Shown piece after piece: positions 61,890 to 62,040 of a DNA stretch of 62,040 bases. Made by a program: the position numbers and the translations under genes. A model generated the notes under the pieces. It did no database searches, was not told the DNA's origin, and saw nothing but the letters and a program-made list of their open reading frames with translations. Within the stretch, counting starts at the first letter, position 1. Every line of letters starts with the position of its first letter. This stretch comes from Terriglobia bacterium (GTDB lineage: Bacteria > Acidobacteriota > Terriglobia > Bryobacterales > Bryobacteraceae): positions 1 through 62,040 of the forward strand of contig JANYDS010000020.1 of NCBI GenBank assembly GCA_025363475.1. The letters run 5' to 3'.

Positions 61890-62040
61890 GGTCGTGCGGC
61901 AGAAGACTTCCACCGTGTCCGCCGTGGATCGCACATCCACCTCCTGATGCACCAGCGCATGCGGCACGCTGTAGCAATGCCGGTCCACTTCCACGTGATA
62001 GTTGAGATCCACCCGGCTTGTCTTCCACTGGCCAAACTCG
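61890..62040 (-). pseudogene. Remnant of an IS21-type transposase (istA)
   Basis: Reading leftwards from the window edge, the minus strand gives F-G-Q-W-K-T-S-R-V-D, then LNYHVEVDRHCYSVPHALVH, Q-E-V-D-V-R-S-T-A-D-T-V-E-V-F. This is the late conserved part of IstA transposases (Y-H-V-E-V-D-x-H-Y-Y-S-V-P). After V-E-V-F-C-R the match stops abruptly at about 61890, where the preceding gene's end begins. The usual C-terminal ~100 residues and istB are absent, so the element is truncated here; what lies beyond 62040 is unknown. Confidence 0.85.

Overview
The window looks like chromosomal DNA of an Acidobacteriota member, most likely of the Solibacter/Bryobacter lineage. The evidence is a TIGR03435-type gene (580-1323), a protein ending in the Solibacter-type TIGR03437 C-terminal domain (34621-37155), a sedolisin (S53) protease with tandem Ig-like repeats (8814-12446), and a roughly 4000-residue secreted protein of putative-Ig and BACON-like modules (22619-34612). 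GC content is moderate to high. TTG and GTG starts are common, and many genes overlap by a few bases. I saw no rRNA, tRNA or CRISPR array.

Layout. Positions 1-2240 are a decayed margin: the tail of an integrase-type transposase, a histidine-kinase scrap, a TIGR03435 gene and a two-frame IS4-like remnant. Positions 2241-8324 hold two overlapping ArsA/Get3-type ATPase genes, divergent from a single gene that joins topoisomerase III to RecQ helicase. Positions 8396-22391 hold envelope and secreted functions: a YXWGXW-type protein, the S53 protease, two tandem SGNH-type proteins with an MBOAT acyltransferase, a spermidine-synthase-like membrane protein, a di-haem peroxidase lipoprotein, an AcpA-type phosphoesterase and an NHL beta-propeller. 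Positions 22619-37155 hold the giant modular protein and a co-oriented second secreted protein.

From 45918 down to 37177 nine minus-strand genes follow one another with overlaps or gaps of at most 47 bases. They are a Gld-like ABC exporter cassette (ATPase, permease, GldG-like, DUF4340), NAD salvage (pncB and a nicotinamidase-like hydrolase) and a sugar/heptose cassette (nucleotidyltransferase, SIS isomerase, HAD phosphatase fused to transaldolase).

Positions 46067-51056 hold a ZIP transporter, an LprI-like protein, a chemoreceptor remnant and a run of four genes (cyclase, Xaa-Pro peptidase, quinone reductase, membrane protein). Positions 51231-62040 are mostly housekeeping: yihA/engB overlapping rho, der, a DinG-type helicase overlapping a QueD-like gene, a seven-iron-type ferredoxin, galU, a TlpA-like protein and a conserved secreted protein. 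They are interrupted by a BNR-repeat pseudogene and a short Uma2 gene. The window ends in an IS21 istA remnant.

All domain calls come from reading motifs by eye; no database search was run.
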